A stretch of 64,000 nucleotides of DNA, from contig NZ_CALPCZ010000004.1 of the NCBI RefSeq assembly GCF_943193135.1, positions 1-64,000 of the forward strand, read 5' to 3'. Positions 25,782 to 34,980 of the stretch are shown piece after piece. This DNA comes from Odoribacter lunatus. Lineage in GTDB: Bacteria > Bacteroidota > Bacteroidia > Bacteroidales > Marinifilaceae. The position numbers and the translations under genes were made by a program. The notes under the pieces are model-generated. The model searched no databases. It was not told the DNA's origin and saw only the letters and a program-made list of their open reading frames with translations. Positions within the stretch are counted from its first letter, which is position 1. Every line of letters starts with the position of its first letter.

Positions 25782-28268
25782 CTAAAAGTCCAAATATACA
25801 CTGAAATTCACTGCAAAGTTCTGCACCTTCTGTCCGGGCACGCTATGCCGGTGGGTAAGCCTCCATATGGCATCCACGCGGAACACCCGGAAAATATTTT
25901 CAATACCGACTCCGGCTTCAAAATAGGGCTTCGATACGGAAGACATCCCCTCCGGGAAAAGCAGACAGGCATCGGTACCGGGCAGGCTTCCGTTGTTCTT
26001 GTCGGACAGTGTTCCAATCAGCCCCTTGAAAACAAACACTTCCCTCCACTTCAACCGCTTCATCAAAGGTATCTTCCCTAAAAAGAAGCCCTTGAAATGA
26101 TGCTCCCAGATAAAAGAAGCCCACAGATCGGAGGCGAACTCGTAATAATTCATGCAGGAAAACGCATAGGGATCATAAAAATAGGTCGCGTTCCCTTCGT
26201 GCAGCTTCAACAGAGGGTAAGGCACCTTGCCGAAAATCTTTCCACCGCTCAGTACCATGTACGATTTTCCCATGGGTGCTACCGGAAAATCATAACTGAC
26301 ATTTCCTTCCAGCCGGTAAAATTCATAGTCATTCCGAAACAGCCCTTTAACACCCATGGATAAATCCACTCCTACAATGGGATAATCCGACCCCATGGAA
26401 TACTTGTCGAAAGTCTTCCGTATCACAATCTCATTTTTCGACAAGCGGGTATTGAGTTTCAACATTGTGGACTGAACGGATTTCACCTCTTCGCCGTCGG
26501 GTTTCACAAAAGGAACATAACGCGACGGAAAAATGTCGCGAATCTGCACCGCCAGCGTATTGGAAAAACCCTGCCGCCACTCCTGTTCGAACTGCGCATC
26601 CCACTGATTCGCCATACTCAGACGGTCGTTGTTCCCCCGCGCAAAAACAGAACTCAGGATATTGCCCGTCGTAAAGGCATTCACCCCCGCCCCCAACTGC
26701 AACACATCGTGCTTGAAAGACATCGTCAGCTGAGAAGTAGGCAATTCTTTAAAAGAGTAAGTGAAACCGCCCCCTCCCTTAAACCTCTCGTCCTTTGTCC
26801 CATAGGCTGTATGCCCGAACAGCCGGATTTTTTTACTGAAATCTTCTGTCGTCCGGGCTCCCAACTGGAAACGGCAGCCCTCCAGCTTATTAAAACTAAA
26901 CAGCTTGTAATAAGGACCGACAGCAATATATTTCGTGTCGTAATATCCTCCCATGACAGTGGTGACAATCGTGTATATACTCTGATAAAGAGGTACATTC
27001 TTGATGGAATCAACCATCCGGTAAATATCCTTTTCCTGTTTGCTCAGTGCATACGGACGAATGGTATCCCAATAGGAATCATCATTTTTCAGCACATACT
27101 TATCGATAATCACATTGTTGTCCAGTTTCACGACCTTTTCGGGTATCACCGGATTCAGCATCACCCGGGAATAGTCCACCTGACGGTTTCCCAGAAAAGA
27201 AACCACTTTCGACGAATCGGACATCACGATTGAAAAGTCGGCGAACAACTTGTCCTGTTTCGGGAACCACACCGAATCCGTCAGCAGCTGATAGGTATTT
27301 TCAATGACAAGATGCCGCAGCCAGTTCACATTCAGTCCCTTCATCATCTTCACATGGGCGGATTGCAACGCCCAGGACAGGGAATCGATATTCACCTCTC
27401 CGTCGAGTACCGGTGTGGAAAACGATTTGGGATGGAAACGGATCTTGTATGTCTTCCGTCCCTCCACCCGCATACTGTCGACCAGAAAGTATTTATAATA
27501 TAGCAATCCGTGTTCGGACAGCGGACTGGCGAAACGGATTTCAAAAATGTCGATATAATTGTCGTACAGATTGAACTTAGCGTGCAGATGCCCCGTAAAC
27601 TGCGCCAGCGTATAGTCCTCCTCTATTCCGGAAATCCGGCTTGCCTTTACGATTTCCCGCGACAGAGAAGGGGATTTTCTGAAATAATAATCCGCAGAAG
27701 CCTCTGAAATCATGATGGGCAGATATGCTTTTCCCGTCACCACGGAGGTATCGATGTGGTCAAAAATAAAACCGAAATTCTTCTGCAGCTTCTTGTTTTT
27801 AAAACCGGGTCTCATATTGGTCAGATCCAGTTCCATTTTAGTGTACGTATTGCAGAAATAAGAGGATATCCTATCGGGATTGTTTTTTTTCTTGTTGTTG
27901 GAAACATTTCGCAAAATAGCATGAGCAGGATTCTCTCCCGGTGTCACTTTCACCTCTTCCAGGGCAAAAGCCTGAGGCTGAAGCTTAAAATTGACTGTAT
28001 TATAGGTTCCCAAGGCAACCTTTCGGGTCTGGGATACATAGCCGACGAATGACGCCTGTAACTCCTCCACGGCTTCCCGGGTCTCTATGGAATACATCCC
28101 GTCAAAATCAGTAGTGACCCCGACAAACGAGCCTTTAAACACCACATTCACCAACGGAAGCGGTTCGCCCGTTTTCGCATCCGTCACCTTTCCCCGCACA
28201 CGAGTACTCTGCGCCCAGATACAGGATGCCGCCAGCAGCCAAACCAATAATACAACGGTCCTTTTCAT
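25782..28268 (-). CDS. DUF5686 outer-membrane protein with carboxypeptidase-like regulatory domain
   Basis: An 828-residue protein with a signal peptide (VVLLVWLLAASCIWAQ), a carboxypeptidase D regulatory-like domain at about 22-105 (VRGKVTDAKTGEPLPLVNV, DGMYSIET), and then a long DUF5686 region. The C-terminal third alternates in beta-strand fashion and ends in an aromatic residue (VYLDF), as outer-membrane barrels do. Function is unknown; members are widespread in Bacteroidota. There is no plug domain, so it is not a TonB-dependent receptor. It lies between lptB and kdsD in one orientation. Confidence 0.88.
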   Translation of the reverse strand: MKRTVVLLVWLLAASCIWAQSTRVRGKVTDAKTGEPLPLVNVVFKGSFVGVTTDFDGMYSIETREAVEELQASFVGYVSQTRKVALGTYNTVNFKLQPQAFALEEVKVTPGENPAHAILRNVSNNKKKNNPDRISSYFCNTYTKMELDLTNMRPGFKNKKLQKNFGFIFDHIDTSVVTGKAYLPIMISEASADYYFRKSPSLSREIVKASRISGIEEDYTLAQFTGHLHAKFNLYDNYIDIFEIRFASPLSEHGLLYYKYFLVDSMRVEGRKTYKIRFHPKSFSTPVLDGEVNIDSLSWALQSAHVKMMKGLNVNWLRHLVIENTYQLLTDSVWFPKQDKLFADFSIVMSDSSKVVSFLGNRQVDYSRVMLNPVIPEKVVKLDNNVIIDKYVLKNDDSYWDTIRPYALSKQEKDIYRMVDSIKNVPLYQSIYTIVTTVMGGYYDTKYIAVGPYYKLFSFNKLEGCRFQLGARTTEDFSKKIRLFGHTAYGTKDERFKGGGGFTYSFKELPTSQLTMSFKHDVLQLGAGVNAFTTGNILSSVFARGNNDRLSMANQWDAQFEQEWRQGFSNTLAVQIRDIFPSRYVPFVKPDGEEVKSVQSTMLKLNTRLSKNEIVIRKTFDKYSMGSDYPIVGVDLSMGVKGLFRNDYEFYRLEGNVSYDFPVAPMGKSYMVLSGGKIFGKVPYPLLKLHEGNATYFYDPYAFSCMNYYEFASDLWASFIWEHHFKGFFLGKIPLMKRLKWREVFVFKGLIGTLSDKNNGSLPGTDACLLFPEGMSSVSKPYFEAGVGIENIFRVFRVDAIWRLTHRHSVPGQKVQNFAVNFSVYLDF

Positions 28269-28300
28269 TCAACTATACATCTATCCGAAAAATGATACGC

Positions 28301-29278
28301 TTATACCACTCCCTCCCGTAAAATATCATGCAAATGAACCATACCTTTATATATGTGCTCCTCTCCTGTAACCACCAACTGGGTAATACTGTTCTTCTCC
28401 ATGAGCATAAAAGCATTGTAGGCCAATTCTTCTTCCGAAATGGTTTTAGGCTGCCGGGACATAATATCTTTGGCCTTCAAGCCGTCCACATCTTCATATT
28501 TTTCAAGCATGCGGCGCAAATCCCCGTCCGTGATAATTCCCAACAGATGCTCCGACTCATCAACCACAGCAACAGCCCCCAGACATCCTCCCGACATTTC
28601 CACGATTACGGAACGGATACCGTCTTCCGGGGCTACCCGGGGACGATTCTCCTTATCAAAGACATCCGATACCCGGGTATACAGACGCTTGCCCAGCGAA
28701 CCACCGGGATGGAATTTTGCAAAATCACGACTGGAAAAACTACGGCAGGCAATCAGACACATGGCCAACGCATCCCCCATGACCAGCTGCGCCGTCGTGG
28801 AATTGGTCGGCGCCAGATTATTCGGGCAGGCCTCTTTCTCCACATGTGCCTTTATGACATATTCGGCATTCTGCGCCAAAAATGAATCGGTATTCGAAAC
28901 CATGGCCACGATCCGGTTATTCCCTATATTGCGGATAAGCGGTACCAGCACCTTGATTTCAGGCGTATTTCCGCTTTTGGAGATGAAAATGACCACATCC
29001 TCCTCTCTCACCATACCCATATCCCCGTGTATGGCATCGGCGGCATGCATAAAAACGGAAGGCGTGCCCGTAGAATTCAGTGTCGCCACAATCTTCTGAG
29101 CGATAACCGCGCTCTTTCCGATGCCGGTAATGATCACTCTCCCCTTGCTTTCATAAATCAGTTTCACTACTTTTTCGAAATCATCGTCTATAAACCCTAC
29201 CAGATTCCGCACAGTGTCAGCTTCTTCTATGACAACCTTCTTTGCAACGTCCTTAATATCAATCATATTTATATTCAT
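28301..29278 (-). CDS. kdsD: Arabinose-5-phosphate isomerase (KpsF/GutQ family)
   Basis: KdsD converts ribulose-5-phosphate to arabinose-5-phosphate, the first step toward Kdo for lipopolysaccharide. The 325-residue protein has an N-terminal SIS domain (VIITGIGKSAVIAQK, MHAADAIHGDMGMV, FISKSGNTPEIK) and two C-terminal CBS repeats, the last with ADGDLRRML-like (ITDGDLRRMLEKY) and MEKNSITQLVV. This arrangement and length are standard. Two starts are possible, ATG 29278 or 29266. Confidence 0.95.
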   Translation of the reverse strand: MNINMIDIKDVAKKVVIEEADTVRNLVGFIDDDFEKVVKLIYESKGRVIITGIGKSAVIAQKIVATLNSTGTPSVFMHAADAIHGDMGMVREEDVVIFISKSGNTPEIKVLVPLIRNIGNNRIVAMVSNTDSFLAQNAEYVIKAHVEKEACPNNLAPTNSTTAQLVMGDALAMCLIACRSFSSRDFAKFHPGGSLGKRLYTRVSDVFDKENRPRVAPEDGIRSVIVEMSGGCLGAVAVVDESEHLLGIITDGDLRRMLEKYEDVDGLKAKDIMSRQPKTISEEELAYNAFMLMEKNSITQLVVTGEEHIYKGMVHLHDILREGVV

Positions 29279-29466
29279 TTACAAAACAAAAAAATAATTA
29301 CAATATTTATGCCAAAAAAAATCAGAAAAAATCTTGCAGGAATAATTTTTTCTATAACTTTACTCAAAGACAAAAGTACAACAAAAGGCCGAAAATAAGA
29401 ATTGCCTACTACTCCAAATAATTATTTTGGAAGACAATAAACAGGTGTAAAATTATATTGATTTTA

Positions 29467-29496
29467 TTTGTTCATTCGAATTTAGTTTTAAATTTG
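29467..29496 (+). promoter_or_regulatory. Promoter for recQ
   Basis: TTTG (29467-29470), 18-bp spacer, TAAATTTG (29489-29496). The ATG is at 29525. Confidence 0.7.
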
Positions 29497-29524
29497 CAAC
29501 TCCTTCTCTGAAGGTGCGGAAAAT

Positions 29525-31711
29525 ATGATTAATACAATGGCATTGGAGATTGATTTACATGCGAAATTAAAAGAGTATTTTGGCTTCGATCATTTCAAGG
29601 GAAATCAAGAAGCTATTATCAAAAATGTACTGGCAGGAAAAAATACATTTGTATTAATGCCGACAGGTGGGGGTAAATCTCTTTGTTACCAACTTCCAGC
29701 ACTCATATCAGAAGGTACGGCAATTGTTATTTCCCCTCTTATCGCCCTCATGAAAAATCAGGTAGATGCCATGCGTTCCTTCAGTGCGGCGGAAGGAGTT
29801 GCACATTTCCTGAACTCATCGCTAACCAAAGGAGAAATAACTAAAGTAAAAGAAGATATTATTTGCGGAAAGACCAAACTATTATACGTAGCTCCTGAAT
29901 CTCTAACCAAAGAAAGCAATGTCGAATTTTTACAAAAAATTCCCATTTCATTCTTTGCCGTAGATGAAGCACACTGTATTTCGGAATGGGGACACGACTT
30001 CCGGACGGAATATCGCAAAATACGTCCCATTGTAGAAGAAATAGGGAAAGCTCCCATCATTGCTTTAACTGCAACTGCGACTCCAAAAGTACAACACGAT
30101 ATTCAAAAAAACCTGGACATGTTGGATGCCGAAGTATTCAAATCTTCATTCAACAGACCCAACCTTTATTACGAAGTACGTCCCAAAAACGACCCGACGA
30201 AAGATATTATCAAATTCATAAAAAACCACGAAGGTAAATCCGGTATTATCTACTGCTTAAGTCGTAAAAAAGTGGAGGAACTGGCAGAAGTACTGCAAAT
30301 CAACGGCATTAAAGCAGCCGCTTATCATGCCGGCATGGATGCCGCTACCCGAAGTTCCAATCAGGACAAATTCCTGATGGAAGAAGTAGACATCATTGTT
30401 GCAACAATAGCTTTCGGTATGGGAATAGACAAACCGGACGTTCGGTTTGTCATCCACTACGATATACCCAAAAGCCTGGAAGGATATTATCAGGAAACGG
30501 GAAGAGCCGGACGGGACGGAGGTGAAGGTTTATGTATCACATATTACAGCTACAAAGACATACAAAAACTGGAAAAATTCATGCAGGGCAAACCGATTGC
30601 CGAACAGGAAATCGGGAAACAATTGCTGTTGGAAACCGTATCATACGCAGAAACTTCTATCTGTCGCCGGAAAGTATTACTTCACTATTTCGGAGAAGAT
30701 TACGATGAAGACAATTGCGGTTGCTGCGACAATTGTTTATATCCCAAAAAAGAATTTGAAGGCAAAGAATACATGCTTGACGCCTTGACATTGGTTACGG
30801 AAGTCAAAGAGAAATTCAAAATAGAGCATTTAGTCAACATCTTATTAGGAGAAAATGACTCTGCCGTAAAATCATACAAACACAACGAACTGGAAATGTT
30901 CGGAAGTGGAGCTGAAAAAAGCCGACAATTTTGGACAATGGTATTCCGCCGGGCTTTAATCAGCCACTTCATTGAAAAAGATATTGAACAATACGGAGTA
31001 ATTAAAATAACGAAAGAGGGATTAGATTTTATTGAACATCCAAAAGAATTTATGCTGATGGAAGATCGTAATTTTGAAGAAAACGAAGAAAAGATTCAAG
31101 AAAAAGGCGGTGTTTCTGCTTTGGACGCTACCTTATTTTCCATTTTAAAAGATCTGCGTAAGAAAATCGCTAAAACAAATAACCTTCCTCCCTATGTCAT
31201 TTTTCAAGACCCTTCATTGGAAGACATGTGTATAAACTATCCCATAACATTGGAGGAATTGGCTAACATTCAAGGGGTTGGAATAGGAAAAGCACAAAAA
31301 TACGGCAAAGAATTCATTGCTATCATCAAACAATACGTTGAAGACAATGAAATCGAGCGGGCACAAGACATGGTGGTTAAAACCACTCCCAACAAATCCA
31401 AATTCAAAGTATACATCATTCAAAACATCGATCGCCAAATCGATTTGGAAGACATCGCTTCCGCTCAAGGATTAACTTACGAAGAACTAATCAAAGAAAT
31501 GGAAGCTATCGTATTTTCAGGAACCAAACTGAATATAGATTACTATATCAATAAAATGTTGGATGACGACCAACAAAAAGAGATATTCGATTATTTTATG
31601 GAAGCCCAAACCGATAACATCCAAGAGGCCTATGAAGAATTTGACGGAGATTACTCCGAAGAAGATTTACGGTTAATGCGACTGAAATTTCATTCCAAAC
31701 ACGGAAACTAA
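29525..31711 (+). CDS. recQ: RecQ-family ATP-dependent DNA helicase
   Basis: A 728-residue 3'-5' helicase. Motif 0/I: FKGNQEAIIKNVLAGKNTFVLMPTGGGKS. The DEAH box is in AVDEAHCISEWGHDFR, followed by the aromatic-rich loop. Motif VI region: YYQETGRAGRDG. A zinc-binding domain follows with C-x-C pattern (CGCCDNCLYPKK), then an RQC winged helix (SRQFWTMVFRRALISHFIEK) and an HRDC domain (LRKKIAKTNNLPPYVIFQDPSLEDMC), with an additional C-terminal helical extension. It unwinds DNA in repair and recombination. It has its own promoter and a strong bidirectional terminator. Confidence 0.95.
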   Translation: MINTMALEIDLHAKLKEYFGFDHFKGNQEAIIKNVLAGKNTFVLMPTGGGKSLCYQLPALISEGTAIVISPLIALMKNQVDAMRSFSAAEGVAHFLNSSLTKGEITKVKEDIICGKTKLLYVAPESLTKESNVEFLQKIPISFFAVDEAHCISEWGHDFRTEYRKIRPIVEEIGKAPIIALTATATPKVQHDIQKNLDMLDAEVFKSSFNRPNLYYEVRPKNDPTKDIIKFIKNHEGKSGIIYCLSRKKVEELAEVLQINGIKAAAYHAGMDAATRSSNQDKFLMEEVDIIVATIAFGMGIDKPDVRFVIHYDIPKSLEGYYQETGRAGRDGGEGLCITYYSYKDIQKLEKFMQGKPIAEQEIGKQLLLETVSYAETSICRRKVLLHYFGEDYDEDNCGCCDNCLYPKKEFEGKEYMLDALTLVTEVKEKFKIEHLVNILLGENDSAVKSYKHNELEMFGSGAEKSRQFWTMVFRRALISHFIEKDIEQYGVIKITKEGLDFIEHPKEFMLMEDRNFEENEEKIQEKGGVSALDATLFSILKDLRKKIAKTNNLPPYVIFQDPSLEDMCINYPITLEELANIQGVGIGKAQKYGKEFIAIIKQYVEDNEIERAQDMVVKTTPNKSKFKVYIIQNIDRQIDLEDIASAQGLTYEELIKEMEAIVFSGTKLNIDYYINKMLDDDQQKEIFDYFMEAQTDNIQEAYEEFDGDYSEEDLRLMRLKFHSKHGN

Positions 31712-31714
31712 AAC

Positions 31715-31743
31715 AAAAGAGCCTATCATCGATAGGCTCTTTT
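31715..31743. terminator. Bidirectional terminator between recQ and the TonB-like gene
   Basis: AAAAGAGCCTATC (31715-31727) pairs with GATAGGCTCTTTT (31731-31743), with a 3-nt loop; A-run and T-run on either side serve both strands. Confidence 0.9.
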
Positions 31744-31761
31744 AACTTCTTAATAAAAATA

Positions 31762-32508
31762 TTATTTCTGTAAACGAAAAGGAATCAGCACAAAACTGGT
31801 ATCTCCCGTATAATTCCATGCTGGTCCTTCACACAATAACCGAATAGCTTCTTTGTTACACGAATAAGTAATCCATTTAACCACCCTAATATGAGAAGGA
31901 CGCCCCGCTTTATTCACATAAAACGACAGTTTTATATTTCCCTCCCGCCGTTGCTGTAAAGCATCTTCCGGATAACGTAACGAGTCTTGTATATACCGAT
32001 AAAATTGCTTATAACCTCCAAAAGGCACAGAACCTTTATTTTCTTTCATCAGAGACTCCCACTCTTCATCTGCACTTTCAGGAACAATGTCCACCTCTTC
32101 CGTTACTTGACTCTTCTGTATACTTAAAGAATCTTGTAATCCCTCATGCTCAAACACAACCTCTGCCACCTCCTTATTTTCATCCACATATACAAAACTT
32201 TCCTCTTTATACGGCTGTGTTCCACACCAACGATAAATACCCAAACCAACCACAAAAAATACCAATATGACAGCAGCAGTTCCCATCCAAACAAGCTTTC
32301 TTTTCCACCTCGTATTTATCCGTACTTTTAAACATCGTGACAAAAATTCAATATCCCGAATCGACTGTTCCCTCTGCTGTTCTGCCAAGCCCTCCAGCGC
32401 TTCATATAAAAAAGCATCATTCAATGCTTCCCGTTCCAAAGCATTTGCCTCCTTTCCTCTCCGGTCACTACGTAAATATTTTAATATCCGACTATTCACG
32501 TCCGTCAT
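31762..32508 (-). CDS. Membrane protein with anti-sigma-like N-terminus and TonB-like C-terminal domain
   Basis: A 248-residue protein. Residues 1-75 are charged and helical (ILKYLRSDRRGKEANALERE) and resemble the cytoplasmic part of anti-sigma-type regulators. One membrane helix spans about 78-98 (VWMGTAAVILVFFVVGLGIY). An acidic linker follows, then a TonB-C-like domain with PFGGYKQFYRYIQDSLRYPEDAL and KLSFYVNKAGRPSHIRVVKW. It begins 2 bp after the ECF sigma gene on the same strand, so it is the natural partner of that sigma factor. Whether it restrains sigma, energises a receptor or both is not known. There is no proline-rich spacer as in classic TonB. Confidence 0.7.
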   Translation of the reverse strand: MTDVNSRILKYLRSDRRGKEANALEREALNDAFLYEALEGLAEQQREQSIRDIEFLSRCLKVRINTRWKRKLVWMGTAAVILVFFVVGLGIYRWCGTQPYKEESFVYVDENKEVAEVVFEHEGLQDSLSIQKSQVTEEVDIVPESADEEWESLMKENKGSVPFGGYKQFYRYIQDSLRYPEDALQQRREGNIKLSFYVNKAGRPSHIRVVKWITYSCNKEAIRLLCEGPAWNYTGDTSFVLIPFRLQK

Positions 32509-32510
32509 GA

Positions 32511-33074
32511 CTATACAATTTCCTTTTTTTCAAAGCACAACTTCAAGTTTCTTTTCCCATTCTGGACCAAACTTTTTATGAGCTTCAACGGAAAACCCGT
32601 ACTATCTTCAATCTCTTTATAAGAACGGTCTTCCATAAAGAAACGCCGGATACTGATTCGCTGCTTTTCCGGCAAACTCTCCATACACTTTTGAAGTACT
32701 CGCTCATTTGCCGCATCCCCTCTTATAAAATCAATATTAAAACCATCGCAAAACTCTGCAAGATTTTCATCCAGCGTCACAGACAAATCGGCAAAACGTT
32801 CCCTCAACTCCTTCCAACAATAATCTCGAACATAATCATAAAGCCAGGATTTAAATATTGGAACAGACTCCACAGAAGCCTTTGTCATTAAATCATCAAA
32901 AATACATACCACAGCTTGCCTTGCATCCTCCGGTCTTTTCAGATATTTCAATGTCACTCCATAAACCAAAGGCATATAGCGCTCATAGAGTACCCTCCAA
33001 TACTCTTTATCCTTTTTTTGGCAATAAGCCGTCAAAAGTTCCTCATCGCTAACAGTTCTGGCTATCCTTTTCAA
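32511..33074 (-). CDS. ECF-type RNA polymerase sigma factor
   Basis: A sigma-70 family protein of about 187 residues with region 2 (LYERYMPLVYGVTLKYLKRPEDARQ) and region 4 (SLPEKQRISIRRFFMEDRSYKEIEDSTG). The start is uncertain, as no good ATG exists upstream of region 2. A TTG at 33128 lies within or before a promoter-like stretch (TAGATTTTTG at about 33076-33085), so I prefer the TTG at 33074 that gives LKRIARTVSDEELL. The family typically pairs with an anti-sigma factor in the next gene, which here is the membrane TonB-like protein. Confidence 0.78.
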   Translation of the reverse strand: MKRIARTVSDEELLTAYCQKKDKEYWRVLYERYMPLVYGVTLKYLKRPEDARQAVVCIFDDLMTKASVESVPIFKSWLYDYVRDYCWKELRERFADLSVTLDENLAEFCDGFNIDFIRGDAANERVLQKCMESLPEKQRISIRRFFMEDRSYKEIEDSTGFPLKLIKSLVQNGKRNLKLCFEKKEIV

Positions 33075-33147
33075 GTGCAAAAATCTATCTTTACAAAGAT
33101 GACAATTTTCCGACAAAAAAACAACCAAAGAAAAGAAAACACTCTTA

Positions 33148-34809
33148 CTACAAAAAAATCATCAAAACCAACTGGGCAAGAATAACCCGTAAAAACATCG
33201 CCAGCGGATATACCGTAGCATAAGCCACCGAAGGATTATCCCCCGGTGAAATAACATTCGCATAATTCAATGCCATCGGGTTAGCCATTCCTCCACACAA
33301 CATACCGGATACAGCGCCGAAATCCAATTTCATTACTTTCAATGCCCACAAAGCAACTATCATCACCGGTATAACTGTAATCGAAAACCCCAGTCCCAAC
33401 CACAAAAGCCCTTCAGAACGAAACACCGTTTCAAAAAAATGAACACCCGCATCCAATCCCAAACAAGCCAGATACATCGAAAGCCCCAATCCCCTTAACA
33501 TCAAATTCGCACTCCGTGTCGTATAAGTAATCATTCGCATACGGGTACCAAATGCCCCCATCAAAATTCCCACAATAATCGGCCCGCCGGCTATTCCCAA
33601 TTTCACAGGATACTCCACACCAGGAATCCGAAAAGGAATACTCCCCAGCAGCAATCCCAACACAATCCCGATAAACACCGCAACTAAATTAGGCTCCTTC
33701 AAACTCAACAGCTTATTTCCCAACACCTTCTCTACATTCGCAATAGCATTCGCCTCTCCCACTACAGTTAATTTATCCCCTAACTGAAGCACCAGATCCG
33801 GCACCGCCAACAACTCCACCCCTGCCCGATAAATACGGGTAATATTTATTCCATAATGATTGCGCAAACGAAGTGCCCCCAGGCGCTTCCCGTTAATTTC
33901 AGGACGGGTAACCACAATCCTCTGCGAAATCAGCTGACTGTCAATCGCATTCCAGTCTATATCATCCTTATTCCAATCCACATGCTCCTGTTCACCGAAA
34001 AGCATCGTCAAAGTTTCCACATCCGCCTCGGAGGTTATCACCAACAAACGGTCATATTCCTGCAACACCGTTTCCGATGTCGGTATCGTTACCTTGCCGT
34101 CACGCCACAAACGGGAAATAACGAACTTATGATACGCCAACAACGCCGTATCCCTCACCGTCTTTCCGAAAATACCGGGATTGGTCACCTGAAACCCGAC
34201 AATAAACGTCGCATGCGATTTACGTTCCTTTCCCTTGCTTTCCGTCTCCTGTAAAGGAAATATCTTACGAAGAACCACCAACGCCATAATCACGCCTACA
34301 ACCCCCAAAGGATAAGTTACGGCACATCCCAACGCCGGATCTGTCGCTTCTATCTGCAACTGTTTCAACGTCTGCTGAGCGGCTCCCAATGCCGGCGTAT
34401 TCGTCACCGCACCACTCAAAATTCCAACCATATCCGGTAAAGACACTCCCGTTACAACATGCAAAACCACCGCCATCACCGTACCAATAATCACCACCCC
34501 AAAAGCCAGTACATTCAACGTAATCCCTCCCTTCCGGAAAGAACCGAAAAAACCGGGCCCCACCTGCAAACCCAACGCATACACAAACACAATCAATCCG
34601 AAACTCTCCGCATAATTCAACATCGTCGAATCGATAACCACCCCCCAATGTCCCGCCAAAATACCAACAAAAAACACAAACGTTACACCCAAAGAAACTC
34701 CCCCTATACGGATTCTACCCAATGACAAACCAATGGCCGTAATCAAGGAAATCACAACAACCGCCTGAATAACGGACTGTTCCACCAAAAGCCCCTTTAA
34801 CCATTCCAT
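33148..34809 (-). CDS. YidE/AspT-like transporter with two RCK_C domains
   Basis: A 553-residue membrane protein built of two AspT/YidE duplication domains of about five helices each, flanking a cytoplasmic part with two RCK_C (TrkA-C) domains (ISRLWRDGKVTIPTSETVLQEYDRLLVI and VTRPEINGKRLGALRLRNHYG). The signature GILSGAVTNTPALGAAQ in the first half and GAVSGMLCGGMANPMALNYA in the second are characteristic. Relatives include aspartate-alanine exchangers; the substrate here is unknown. ATG 34809 (MEWLKG) is preferred over a GTG at 34830, given the promoter box at 34848-34855. Confidence 0.88.
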   Translation of the reverse strand: MEWLKGLLVEQSVIQAVVVISLITAIGLSLGRIRIGGVSLGVTFVFFVGILAGHWGVVIDSTMLNYAESFGLIVFVYALGLQVGPGFFGSFRKGGITLNVLAFGVVIIGTVMAVVLHVVTGVSLPDMVGILSGAVTNTPALGAAQQTLKQLQIEATDPALGCAVTYPLGVVGVIMALVVLRKIFPLQETESKGKERKSHATFIVGFQVTNPGIFGKTVRDTALLAYHKFVISRLWRDGKVTIPTSETVLQEYDRLLVITSEADVETLTMLFGEQEHVDWNKDDIDWNAIDSQLISQRIVVTRPEINGKRLGALRLRNHYGINITRIYRAGVELLAVPDLVLQLGDKLTVVGEANAIANVEKVLGNKLLSLKEPNLVAVFIGIVLGLLLGSIPFRIPGVEYPVKLGIAGGPIIVGILMGAFGTRMRMITYTTRSANLMLRGLGLSMYLACLGLDAGVHFFETVFRSEGLLWLGLGFSITVIPVMIVALWALKVMKLDFGAVSGMLCGGMANPMALNYANVISPGDNPSVAYATVYPLAMFLRVILAQLVLMIFL

Positions 34810-34847
34810 GTGTAGTAAAATAAATATCACATCCTATAAAAACGGCG

Positions 34848-34855
34848 CAAAGGTA
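34848..34855 (-). promoter_or_regulatory. Promoter -7 box for the YidE-like gene
   Basis: TACCTTTG on the minus strand, 38 bp before ATG 34809. Confidence 0.6.
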
Positions 34856-34923
34856 ATATTTAATTCTCCATTTTATTCTCCTTAACTTTTCCCTTACACT
34901 CTTCGTATCAGAAAAAAATTAAT

Positions 34924-34931
34924 TACTTTTG
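34924..34931 (+). promoter_or_regulatory. Promoter -7 box for the antiporter operon
   Basis: TACTTTTG, 49 bp before ATG 34981; divergent with the box at 34848. Confidence 0.6.
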
Positions 34932-34980
34932 TAAAAGGAATTGAAACAAGCAATTACAACTATACCTAAAACAATTACTC

